A stretch of 64,000 nt of DNA, taken from DATARN01 sp036264135. GTDB taxonomy: Bacteria > Actinomycetota > Acidimicrobiia > Acidimicrobiales > Palsa-688. The DNA lies in assembly GCA_036264135.1 (NCBI GenBank), contig DATARN010000064.1, positions 62,001-126,000 of the forward strand, read 5' to 3'. Under the pieces are notes generated by a model. That model saw only the letters and a program-made list of their open reading frames with translations. It was not told where the DNA came from and made no database searches. The translations under genes and the position numbers were made by a program. Positions 20,326-28,015 of this stretch are shown piece by piece; the stretch's first letter is position 1; the number at the start of each line of letters is the position of its first letter.

Positions 20326-21264
20326 GTGATCGGTCTGATTTCCAGCGTGGTGCTGGCGGCGGCGTTGAAGAGCGGGCCCTCGACGGTGCCTCCCGCGCCG
20401 GCCACACCGGCCGCCGCGTCATCGACCGCGGGCAGCGGCAGCAGCGGCCCGTCGACGAGTAACTCGACGGGTGGATCGAGCGGCGGGTCGACGGGAAGCT
20501 CGAGCGGCAACGCCTCGTCGGGAGGCAGCGGCCCCTCGTTGACCGGTGCGACCGCCTCCGGCGGGGTCAGCGGATCGGCCAGTTCCAACCCGTCATCGAA
20601 CAACACCGCGTCGAGCGGCCCGGGCGGCACATCGGGTTCTTCGGGGCCGGTGTCGCAGACGACCCACGTGACCGGCGGCTCGACCGGCGGCTCGACCGGC
20701 ACCGGCGCCACGTTCGCCGCGCCGACGGGTTCGGGTTCGGCGTCGGCATCGGGCCTCGCCGCCAGCGGCAGCAGCGGTTCGGGCGGACCTTCGGGCGCGG
20801 CGTTGGCCGGCCGGGCGGCGCCGCTCGGGGCCGCGTCGACGGCATCGTCGTCAACGACTGGTGGGTTGGCGTCGACCGGCTCGGCCGGTGGTACCTCCGC
20901 CTCCGGGGTGACCGCCAGCCCGGGGGCCGGCAACTCCGGGAGCGGAAACTCGGGAACCAGCAACGCGGCATCCAGTAACTCGGCATCCACCAGCGGGTCG
21001 CCCAATGTGGGTTCCGGTAACGCTGGTATCGGCGGATCGGTCACGTCGAAGACGGCGATCAAAGCGACGCTGGCGGCTCAGCTGACGTCGGCGGCGCCGA
21101 TTCACGTGCCCGGCACCTCCGGGTCGGTGCCGTTGGACGTCGCCGTCGGGCTGATGCTGGTCGGCGGCATTGCGGTCGGGCCGACACGGCGCCGTTATCA
21201 CGGGCGTGCCGCCCACGCCGTCGCCGAGCCGACCAGCTCCGGCCGCCACTTCCGCCGCAAGTAG
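20326..21264 (+). CDS. Ser/Gly/Thr-rich surface-type protein with C-terminal membrane anchor
   Basis: 312 residues, no recognised family. A short hydrophobic N-terminus (MIGLISSVVLAAAL) is followed by about 200 residues of low-complexity Ser/Gly/Thr/Asn sequence. Then come a short ordered part (IKATLAAQLTSAAPIHVPG), the hydrophobic segment VPLDVAVGLMLVGGIAVG and a basic tail (RRRYHGR). The layout resembles wall-anchored or stalk proteins: disordered glycosylatable region, sorting-like motif, membrane helix, positive end. HVPGTSG is not a true LPXTG motif. The opposite strand is also open (Pro/Glu-rich) but lacks such features. Confidence 0.6.
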   Translation: MIGLISSVVLAAALKSGPSTVPPAPATPAAASSTAGSGSSGPSTSNSTGGSSGGSTGSSSGNASSGGSGPSLTGATASGGVSGSASSNPSSNNTASSGPGGTSGSSGPVSQTTHVTGGSTGGSTGTGATFAAPTGSGSASASGLAASGSSGSGGPSGAALAGRAAPLGAASTASSSTTGGLASTGSAGGTSASGVTASPGAGNSGSGNSGTSNAASSNSASTSGSPNVGSGNAGIGGSVTSKTAIKATLAAQLTSAAPIHVPGTSGSVPLDVAVGLMLVGGIAVGPTRRRYHGRAAHAVAEPTSSGRHFRRK

Positions 21265-21403
21265 CCCTCCGAGCCCGGCCGTCGGGCGGCCGGCCGCCAT
21301 CCCGGTAGGGCCCCGCAGAACCACGAGTTCACGGGAAGTTGTCATCGCGACCCGCCACTAGCCTGATGGCGCCGGGCATCTCGATTGGTCGATGGAGAAC
21401 GCC

Positions 21404-21841
21404 ATGAACGTCGCAGCCGTTGGCGGGTGGGTCGCCCTCATGGTCATGCCGACCGCCGCGCTGGCGGCGGCGGTCGGCGCTCCGGCCGTCCTGCGCCGGG
21501 TTCGGCGGCGATGGCGCCGCCATGGTGGACCTCGGCTGACTCCGACCCGGCCGCCGATTGAGCAGCTGGCCGCCGACCTCCGCCGGCTCCTCGGGCGCCA
21601 CGAGGCGCTGATGCGCTCGACGCAGGTCGCGGTGCGCGGCCAGAAGCGCCTGGCTCTGGAGGCGGCGATCAGCGACTGCGCGATGGACGCCGCCGGGGCG
21701 CTCGAGGTGGCCTGCCCCGCCCGCTCGGGCCGGGCCGCCCTGCCGACACCGGAGTTGCGGAATCTCCTGCACGGATTGGCGGCCAACGGGCTGGTGATCG
21801 AACCACTCACCGGAGTGTTCGCGGCCGACGACCGCGGCTAG
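21404..21841 (+). CDS. conserved membrane-anchored protein of unknown function
   Basis: A 145-residue protein with one N-terminal membrane segment (WVALMVMPTAALAAAVG), a basic stop-transfer stretch (RRVRRRWRRH) and a cytoplasmic helical domain of about 90 residues (PIEQLAADLRRLLGRHEALM onwards) containing two Cys. I choose ATG 21404 because GGAG lies 6 bases upstream; ATG 21392 would add MENA only. No family is recognised. It stands alone between the surface protein and the sugar-uptake operon. Confidence 0.6.
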   Translation: MNVAAVGGWVALMVMPTAALAAAVGAPAVLRRVRRRWRRHGGPRLTPTRPPIEQLAADLRRLLGRHEALMRSTQVAVRGQKRLALEAAISDCAMDAAGALEVACPARSGRAALPTPELRNLLHGLAANGLVIEPLTGVFAADDRG

Positions 21842-21887
21842 CTCGGGGCAGTCACAAGGCCCCAGGGTTAGAACAATCGGCGCGAGG

Positions 21888-21905
21888 GAACAAGCGCTTT
21901 TGTTC
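21888..21905. promoter_or_regulatory. LacI-family-type operator upstream of the sugar-uptake operon
   Basis: GAACAA and TTGTTC halves enclose a GCGCTT core; the inner AAGCGCTT (21892-21899) is itself a palindrome of the AANCGNTT type bound by LacI/MalR-family repressors. A further GAACAA lies at 21871-21876. The site is about 130 bases before the binding-protein gene. No LacI gene is in the window, so the regulator would be encoded elsewhere. Confidence 0.5.
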
Positions 21906-22037
21906 TGGTTTGCGGTTGAAAGGAGGTCGGCGCGCCGGGGGGCGCGTCGAGGCCGGGACGGCGCGCAAAGAGGCCGCGCTGATGGCTCGGCGTCGTTCTC
22001 GCTTCGCGCGTCGTGAAGGATGTAGGGGGAAGTCGAT

Positions 22038-23354
22038 TTGAAAATGGATAGGAATTGGAGAGTCCCCCGTCGCGGCGGGATTATTTTGGCCGCGGTGGTC
22101 CTGTCGGCGGGATTGGCGGCGTGTGGTGGCGGTTCGCACAGCGGCGTCACGACAATTAATTGGTATGTCAATCCTGACAGTAGTGGCGCCACCGACGTCG
22201 TGGCCGCCGCCTGTAGCAAGCAGTCGAACGGCCAATTCAAATTGGTCGTCAATCCGCTGCCGAGTACCGCCGACGCGCAGCGCGAACAACTCGTGCGCCG
22301 GCTGGCGGCCAAGGACTCGGCCATCGATTTGATGAGCGTGGACCCCCCCTATACCGCCGAGCTGGCGAACGCCGGTTGGCTTTCTCCCTTCACGGATGCC
22401 GAACGGGCCCAGATTCTGCAAGGCGTTCTGGCCTCACCGACGCAGAGCGCGATCTGGAAGGGCCAGCTGGTCGCCGCCCCGTTCTTCGCCAACACCCAGC
22501 TGCTCTGGTACCGAAAGTCGGTGGCCGCCAAGGCGGGGGTGGACCCCAACTCGCCCACCTTTACCTGGGACCAGATGATCGACGCCGCGGTCAAGACGGG
22601 CACGACGGTGGCCGAGCAGGGCCAGAAGTACGAGGGCTACATGGTCTGGATCAACGCCTTGGTCCTCTCGGCCGGCGGCTCCATCCTGCAGAACAACGAC
22701 AAGGGTCGAGACGCCACCGCCTCGCTCAACTCCGCCGCCGGCCGCCAAGCCGCCGACATCATCAAGAAGCTGGCGACATCGAAGGCGGCGCCGCCGGGGC
22801 TGTCCAACGCCGACGAGGAAGCCAGCCGGGCCGCCTTCGAGGGTCCCACCGGGGGATTCCTCCTGAACTGGCCGTACGTCTACGCCGCCATGCAGGGCAA
22901 CGTCAAGGACGGCTCGCTTTCCGCCTCGGTGTTCAACGATGTCGGCTGGGCCCGCTTCCCCCGCGTCACGGCTGCCACGCCGAGCCAGCCGCCGCTCGGC
23001 GGCATCAACCTGGCGATCAGCAAGTTCTCGGCCCATCGGGCGGCGACTCTCCAAGCCCTCCAGTGCCTCATTTCCCCCGCCCTCGAGAAGCAGAACATGC
23101 TGATGTCGGGCAACCCGGTGTCCAACGGGACGGTCTACGACGATCCCGACATCCAGAAGAAGTTCCCGATGGCTGGGCTCATGCGGGATTCCATCAACGC
23201 CGGCGGCTCCCGCCCGGTGACGCCGTACTACGGGGACGTGTCGTCGTCGATCCAGCGGACCTGGCACCCGCCGGCGGCCATAAGCCCGAGCACCGCCCCG
23301 GCGGCGGCGACCACGCTCATCACCAACGTGCTCCACGACAAGCGGCTCTTGTGA
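22038..23354 (+). CDS. sugar ABC transporter binding lipoprotein (family 1)
   Basis: A 438-residue extracytoplasmic binding protein of the maltose/trehalose/alpha-glucoside type. The lipobox LSAGLAAC puts the lipid-modified Cys at about residue 29; residues 38-430 form the two-lobe fold (TTINWYVNPDS, DLMSVDPPYTAELANAGWL, PFFANTQLLWYRKSVAAKAG). I choose the TTG at 22038 because AGGGGGA lies 7 bases upstream; ATG 22044, two codons later, is possible. It is the first gene of a six-gene operon ending with GH13, which suggests oligosaccharides with alpha-glucosidic links. The exact ligand is inferred. Confidence 0.9.
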   Translation: MKMDRNWRVPRRGGIILAAVVLSAGLAACGGGSHSGVTTINWYVNPDSSGATDVVAAACSKQSNGQFKLVVNPLPSTADAQREQLVRRLAAKDSAIDLMSVDPPYTAELANAGWLSPFTDAERAQILQGVLASPTQSAIWKGQLVAAPFFANTQLLWYRKSVAAKAGVDPNSPTFTWDQMIDAAVKTGTTVAEQGQKYEGYMVWINALVLSAGGSILQNNDKGRDATASLNSAAGRQAADIIKKLATSKAAPPGLSNADEEASRAAFEGPTGGFLLNWPYVYAAMQGNVKDGSLSASVFNDVGWARFPRVTAATPSQPPLGGINLAISKFSAHRAATLQALQCLISPALEKQNMLMSGNPVSNGTVYDDPDIQKKFPMAGLMRDSINAGGSRPVTPYYGDVSSSIQRTWHPPAAISPSTAPAAATTLITNVLHDKRLL

Positions 23355-23412
23355 GCGGACGCGTGGCCATTCCCGATTCCCTCCGTCCTACCGACAATCC
23401 GAGGAGGTCACG

Positions 23413-24378
23413 GTGACGGCAACCGCAACCCGTGAGGCCCCGGCCGTCGCGCCCGCGGGGCGGCCGGCCAAAGCCCACATCTCCGACCGGACAAGGAAAG
23501 AGCATCGGCTCGGGTGGATGCTGTCGGCACCCGCCGTGATCCTGATGTTGGCCGTCACCGGCTACCCGATGCTCCGGGCGCTCTACCTGTCCCTCTTCAG
23601 CTACCGGCTCACCGATCCGAGCGGCCGGAAGTTTGTCGGGCTGGCCAACTACGGCGTCGTCCTCCGGGATTCGTTGTGGTGGCAGGACGTAGCGACGACA
23701 TTGATCATCACCGTGGTCACGGTAACCGTCGAGTTGGTGATCGGCTTTGTCTTCGCCATGGTGATGAACAAGATCATTTTCGGGCGCCGTACGGTTCGCA
23801 CCGCCATCCTCCTGCCGTACGGCATCATTACGATTGTCTCGGCGCTGGCCTGGAAGTATGCCTTCGCGTTGGACACGGGCTTCGTCAACGGGTGGCTCGG
23901 TCACCTGGGAATCGGTTCGAGCACCTTCGACTGGTTCGCCCACCGCTGGTCGGCCCTGGTCGTCATCTGCCTGTCCGAGATCTGGAAGACCACCCCGTTC
24001 ATCTCTCTCCTGCTTCTGGCGGGCCTGTCGCAGGTCCCCGACGTGCTGCAGGAAGCGGCCAAGGTCGACGGCGCCACCTTCTCCCAACGATTGTTCCGGG
24101 TGACGATTCCCAATATGAAAGCCGCCATCATGGTCGCCGTACTTTTCCGCACCCTTGACGCGTGGCGGATCTTCGACACCATCTTCGTGATGACCTCAGG
24201 AGCGGCGAATACCGAGACATTGTCATTCCTGACCTACCGGCAAAGCATTACCCGGGTGGCACTTGGCATCGGGTCGGCCGTCTCCGTTCTCCTTTTCCTC
24301 ACCGTGGTCATCATCGCCGTCATTTTTGTGAAGGGCTTCAAGACAGACCTTGGGTCGGTGAAAGGAGAACGCCGATGA
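23413..24378 (+). CDS. sugar ABC transporter permease (MalF/UgpA type)
   Basis: A 321-residue inner-membrane permease with six hydrophobic segments and the ATPase-contact EAA loop EAAKVDGATFSQRLFRVTIP. It pairs with the next gene to form the channel. The GTG start has a strong GAGGAGG sequence 6-7 bases upstream. It overlaps the next gene by ATGA. Confidence 0.92.
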   Translation: MTATATREAPAVAPAGRPAKAHISDRTRKEHRLGWMLSAPAVILMLAVTGYPMLRALYLSLFSYRLTDPSGRKFVGLANYGVVLRDSLWWQDVATTLIITVVTVTVELVIGFVFAMVMNKIIFGRRTVRTAILLPYGIITIVSALAWKYAFALDTGFVNGWLGHLGIGSSTFDWFAHRWSALVVICLSEIWKTTPFISLLLLAGLSQVPDVLQEAAKVDGATFSQRLFRVTIPNMKAAIMVAVLFRTLDAWRIFDTIFVMTSGAANTETLSFLTYRQSITRVALGIGSAVSVLLFLTVVIIAVIFVKGFKTDLGSVKGERR

Positions 24379-25289
24379 CGACGACGGTGGCGGCGCCGAG
24401 CAAGGACACCCCGGCAGGCGCGGGGACAGCGCCCAAAGCGCCAATGAGTACCGGCCGGTCGCGCCATCAGCGACGGCGTTACGCCATCCACATCGGCGGC
24501 GCCATCCTGATCATCCTGTACACCATGTTGCCGATCGCATGGATCTTGTCGTTGTCGTTCAAAGCGGGCGGAGACATATCGAACAAAAAGTTCCTCCCGA
24601 AGCACTGGAGCCTGGCGAACTACCGGGTCGTGTTCAAGACGAGCCTGTTCACCAGCGCCCTGCGCAACTCGATCGGCGTGGCCCTGCTGGCAACGGTGAT
24701 CGGCGTGGCGGTGGCCACCTTGGCGGCCTACGCCATCGCCCGCCTTGACTTCCCGGGCAAGCGGCTGATCCTGTCGGTGGCGTTGGCCATCGCCATGTTC
24801 CCGGTGGTCGCCCTCGTGGGTCCACTGTTCGACATGTGGCGGGCGGTTCACCTGTTCGACACCTGGCCCGGGCTGATCATCCCCTACATCTCCTTCACCT
24901 TGCCGCTCGCCATCTGGGTGCTGTCCGCCTTCTTCCGGGAGATCCCGTGGGAGATGGAGCAGGCGGCGCAAGTGGACGGGGCTACCCCGTGGCAGGCCTT
25001 TACCAAAGCGATCGTCCCGTTGGCCGCCCCCGGCGTCTTCACGACGGCGATCCTGGCCTTCTTCTTCGCATGGAACGAGTTCGCCATCGCCGTTTCCCTG
25101 ACGTCCACCAACCGGGCCCGCACCGTCCCCGCCGCCCTGGCCTTCTTCAACGGCGCGTCGCAGTTCCAGCAACCGGTCGGCGCCCAGGCGGCGGCCGCCG
25201 TGGTCGTGACCATCCCCATCGTCTTGATGGTGTTGGTCTTTCAGAAGCGCATCGTGTCCGGGCTGACGTCCGGCGCGGTCAAGGGTTAG
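24375..25289 (+). CDS. sugar ABC transporter permease (MalG/UgpE type)
   Basis: A 304-residue permease with six membrane segments after a 40-residue cytoplasmic N-terminus. The EAA loop reads EQAAQVDGATPWQAFTKAIVP. ATG 24375 overlaps the previous stop (ATGA) and has AAAGGAG upstream. It forms the heterodimeric channel with the preceding permease. Confidence 0.92.
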   Translation: MTTTVAAPSKDTPAGAGTAPKAPMSTGRSRHQRRRYAIHIGGAILIILYTMLPIAWILSLSFKAGGDISNKKFLPKHWSLANYRVVFKTSLFTSALRNSIGVALLATVIGVAVATLAAYAIARLDFPGKRLILSVALAIAMFPVVALVGPLFDMWRAVHLFDTWPGLIIPYISFTLPLAIWVLSAFFREIPWEMEQAAQVDGATPWQAFTKAIVPLAAPGVFTTAILAFFFAWNEFAIAVSLTSTNRARTVPAALAFFNGASQFQQPVGAQAAAAVVVTIPIVLMVLVFQKRIVSGLTSGAVKG

Positions 25290-25306
25290 ACCCAAGGAGG
25301 ATCCCG

Positions 25307-26584
25307 ATGGCTCCCATCACCATGACCAACATCACCAAGGTGTACGGCGACGGCTACCCCGCCGTCAACGACATCAGTCTCGACATCGCCGACGGTGAGT
25401 TCATGATCCTCGTCGGACCATCGGGCTGCGGAAAATCGACGCTCCTGCGCATGATCGTCGGCCTGGAGGACATCACCTCGGGCGACATGATGATCGACGG
25501 CGTCCGGGTCAACGACAAGGCGCCTCGCGACCGGAACCTGTCGATGGTGTTCCAGAACTACGCCCTGTACCCCCACCTGACCGTCTACGAGAACATCGCC
25601 TTTCCGCTACGGCTGAAAGGCACCCCCGACGACGAGATCAAGCGCCGGGTCGAGGAGGCGGCCACGACGCTCGAGCTCACCGAGCACCTGCAGCGCAAGC
25701 CGGCCCAGTTGTCGGGGGGGCAGCGCCAGCGGGTCGCCATGGGGCGGGCCATCGTCCGTCAAGCCTCCGCCTTCCTCTTCGACGAGCCGCTGTCGAACCT
25801 CGACGCCAAACTGCGGGGCCAGATGCGCACGGAGATCCTTCGCCTCCAGCGGCGGATGGGCACGACCACCGTCTACGTGACCCACGATCAGACCGAGGCG
25901 ATGACGCTGGGCGACCGGGTGGCGGTGATGCGGAAAGGCGTCCTCCAGCAGGTCGCCAGCCCTCGCGAGCTGTACGAGCAGCCGGTCAACCTCTTCGTCG
26001 CCGGATTCATCGGCTCCCCGCCGATGAACTTCCTGCCGGCCACCATCGAAGGCGGCCAGGTCAAGCTGCCGTTCCTCTCCTACCCCCTCCCGAGTGAGGT
26101 GGCGTCGCGCATCGGCGACAACGCGCTGCTCATCGCCGGTCTCCGCCCCGAACACTTCGCCGATGCCGACCTCGTCGATGAGCACAAGCGCGACCGCGGC
26201 ATTACCTTCGACGTGCATATTGACGTCACCGAGTGGTTGGGCAGCCAGCAGTACGCCTACGTCCCCTTCGACGCCCCCGAAGAGATCACGCAGCGCCTGG
26301 CCGAACTGCAGCAGGAACTTGACAGCGAGCACATGCGGACCCAGATGATCGTCTCCCTGGACCCGTCGAGTCGCATCACCGACGGCCAAAGCGCCAAGCT
26401 CTGGCTGGATCCGTCACGGGTCCACCTCTTCGACCCGAGGAACGGCACGAACCTGACACTGAACCTGGACTCGGACCGAGCTTCGGTGTCCGCGGGTCGC
26501 CCCGCTGGTATCGCGGCCGGGTCGGCCCCGCCCGCCAACGACGCCTCGTCGACCGGCGCCGACGGCCCGCGGCGCAGTACCTGA
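25307..26584 (+). CDS. sugar ABC transporter ATPase (MalK/MsmK/UgpC type)
   Basis: A 425-residue ATPase that powers the preceding permeases. Walker A GPSGCGKST, signature LSGGQRQR, Walker B FLFDEPLSNLDA and switch VYVTHDQ are intact, followed by the C-terminal TOBE/MalK regulatory region (LRPEHFADADL onward). A Ser/Ala/Pro-rich tail of about 40 residues goes beyond the family end. ATG 25307 has AAGGAGG 6 bases upstream. Unlike many actinobacteria, which share one MsiK, this operon carries its own ATPase. Confidence 0.93.
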   Translation: MAPITMTNITKVYGDGYPAVNDISLDIADGEFMILVGPSGCGKSTLLRMIVGLEDITSGDMMIDGVRVNDKAPRDRNLSMVFQNYALYPHLTVYENIAFPLRLKGTPDDEIKRRVEEAATTLELTEHLQRKPAQLSGGQRQRVAMGRAIVRQASAFLFDEPLSNLDAKLRGQMRTEILRLQRRMGTTTVYVTHDQTEAMTLGDRVAVMRKGVLQQVASPRELYEQPVNLFVAGFIGSPPMNFLPATIEGGQVKLPFLSYPLPSEVASRIGDNALLIAGLRPEHFADADLVDEHKRDRGITFDVHIDVTEWLGSQQYAYVPFDAPEEITQRLAELQQELDSEHMRTQMIVSLDPSSRITDGQSAKLWLDPSRVHLFDPRNGTNLTLNLDSDRASVSAGRPAGIAAGSAPPANDASSTGADGPRRST

Positions 26585-26593
26585 CGGGCCGAG

Positions 26594-28015
26594 GTGCCGC
26601 AGCTGGACATACGGCTGCGCGTTCCGACCCCCGGCCTGCTGGCCCTGCCCTGGCTCGAACCGCTGGCCGACTGGACCGCCACCGAGGTCCCGCTGCGCGA
26701 TATTCCGGTGGGGCCCAGCCGCCACCAGGTGCGCTTCGTGGAGACCGACGGCCGGCTCTGGGCCCTGAAGGAGCTCCCCCGTCGGTTGGCCGCCAAGGAA
26801 TATGGGGTGCTGCGGGCGCTGGAGACCCGGTCGCTGCCCGCCGTTCGGCCCGCCGGCCTGGTGGTGCAACCCTTTGAGGACACCGCCATTCTGCTTACCC
26901 GCTACCTCGACCGATCGTGGCAGTACCGCCGGCTGCTCATGCGGATCCCCCCGGACATGGCCAAGCACCGTGAGCGCCTGCTCGACGCCCTGGCCAGCCT
27001 GCTCGTCGACCTGCACCGCAACGGGGTCTTCTGGGGCGACTGCTCTCTTGCCAACACGTTGTTCTCCCGCGACGGGCAGGTTCTCCAGGCCTGGCTGGTC
27101 GACGCCGAGACCAGCGAGATCCACCCGCAGCTCAGCGCGGGCCAACGCCAGCTCGACATCGACATCATGGTCGAGAACGTGGCCGGCGGCTTGTTGGACC
27201 TGGCCGTCCGGCTGGACGTGCCGGAGTCGACCTTTCCCTCATGGATCGACGAGGCGGCCACCATTGCCGTTCGCTACCAGGAGATCTGGGAGGTGCTTCA
27301 CGCCGAGCCCACCTTTTCCTTCGCCGACCGCTACCAGGTCGAGGGCCAGATCCGCCAGCTCCACGACCTGGGCTTCGTGGTCGACGAGCTGAGCCTCGAA
27401 CCGGCGGGAGCCGGCGACGGCACGCCTGTCGGCCCAGGCGCCGGAGACGACAAGTTGCGACTCAAGGTGGCCGTCGGGGACCGGCTGTTCCACGCCACCG
27501 AACTGCGCCGGCTGGCTGGCGTCGAGGTCAGCGAAGGCCAGGCCCGCATCCTGATGGGGGACCTGCGGGCCTACCAGCACCACCTCCAGAAGCTGGCCAA
27601 GGCGGACGTGCCCGACGACGTCGCGGGCCGCCGGTGGGCCGACGAGGTGTTCCGGCCCGGAATGGCGCGCGCCCACCGGGCCCTCGGCGGCATCGGGGAC
27701 CCCGTGCAGGCTTACTGCGACCTCCTCGAGGTGCGTTGGCTGCTGAGCGAGCGGGCGGGCCACGACGTGGGCGACGCCGCCGCCTTGCAGGCCCTGGCGC
27801 AACGATCCCTGCCCCCGGATTCGGCGGCTCAGATGGCGGTGGCCGAGACCGCCACCGGCCAACAGCCGGCGCTCACGCCCGACTTGATCCGCCGGTTGGA
27901 CGAAGAGGGACAAGTCGTCGCCGACGGCGGGCCCGACGGGTTGGGAACCGGTCCGGGGAACGAGAAACTGGCAGACAGCATGTCCCGCGACCGAAGCTCG
28001 ACGGAGAACCCGTGA
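26594..28015 (+). CDS. DUF4032 protein with protein-kinase-like N-terminal fold
   Basis: A 473-residue cytoplasmic protein of unknown function. Residues 1 to about 230 read like an aminoglycoside/LPS-kinase-type fold: WALKEL with Lys59 in the place of the ATP-binding Lys, FWGDCSLANTLF (Asp149, Asn154) as the catalytic loop, and VDAET (Asp170) in the place of DFG. The C-terminal half (LRLKVAVGDRLFHATELRRL, EGQARILMGDLRAYQ) is the DUF4032 part. It lies 9 bases after the sugar-uptake ATPase gene and overlaps the GH13 gene by 4 bases, so it belongs to the same transcript. A sugar or protein phosphotransferase is plausible but unproven. Confidence 0.75.
   Translation: MPQLDIRLRVPTPGLLALPWLEPLADWTATEVPLRDIPVGPSRHQVRFVETDGRLWALKELPRRLAAKEYGVLRALETRSLPAVRPAGLVVQPFEDTAILLTRYLDRSWQYRRLLMRIPPDMAKHRERLLDALASLLVDLHRNGVFWGDCSLANTLFSRDGQVLQAWLVDAETSEIHPQLSAGQRQLDIDIMVENVAGGLLDLAVRLDVPESTFPSWIDEAATIAVRYQEIWEVLHAEPTFSFADRYQVEGQIRQLHDLGFVVDELSLEPAGAGDGTPVGPGAGDDKLRLKVAVGDRLFHATELRRLAGVEVSEGQARILMGDLRAYQHHLQKLAKADVPDDVAGRRWADEVFRPGMARAHRALGGIGDPVQAYCDLLEVRWLLSERAGHDVGDAAALQALAQRSLPPDSAAQMAVAETATGQQPALTPDLIRRLDEEGQVVADGGPDGLGTGPGNEKLADSMSRDRSSTENP

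Noticed and set aside
20223..21062. Minus-strand Pro/Glu/Ala-rich frame opposite the Ser/Gly-rich gene
   Set aside because: The plus strand has a good promoter at the exact start, an N-terminal hydrophobic stretch and a membrane anchor with basic tail; the minus frame has none of these.
21090..21130. LPXTG sortase motif in the Ser/Gly-rich protein
   Set aside because: HVPGTSG lacks the Leu-Pro-x-Thr-Gly order, so only a sorting-like layout is claimed.
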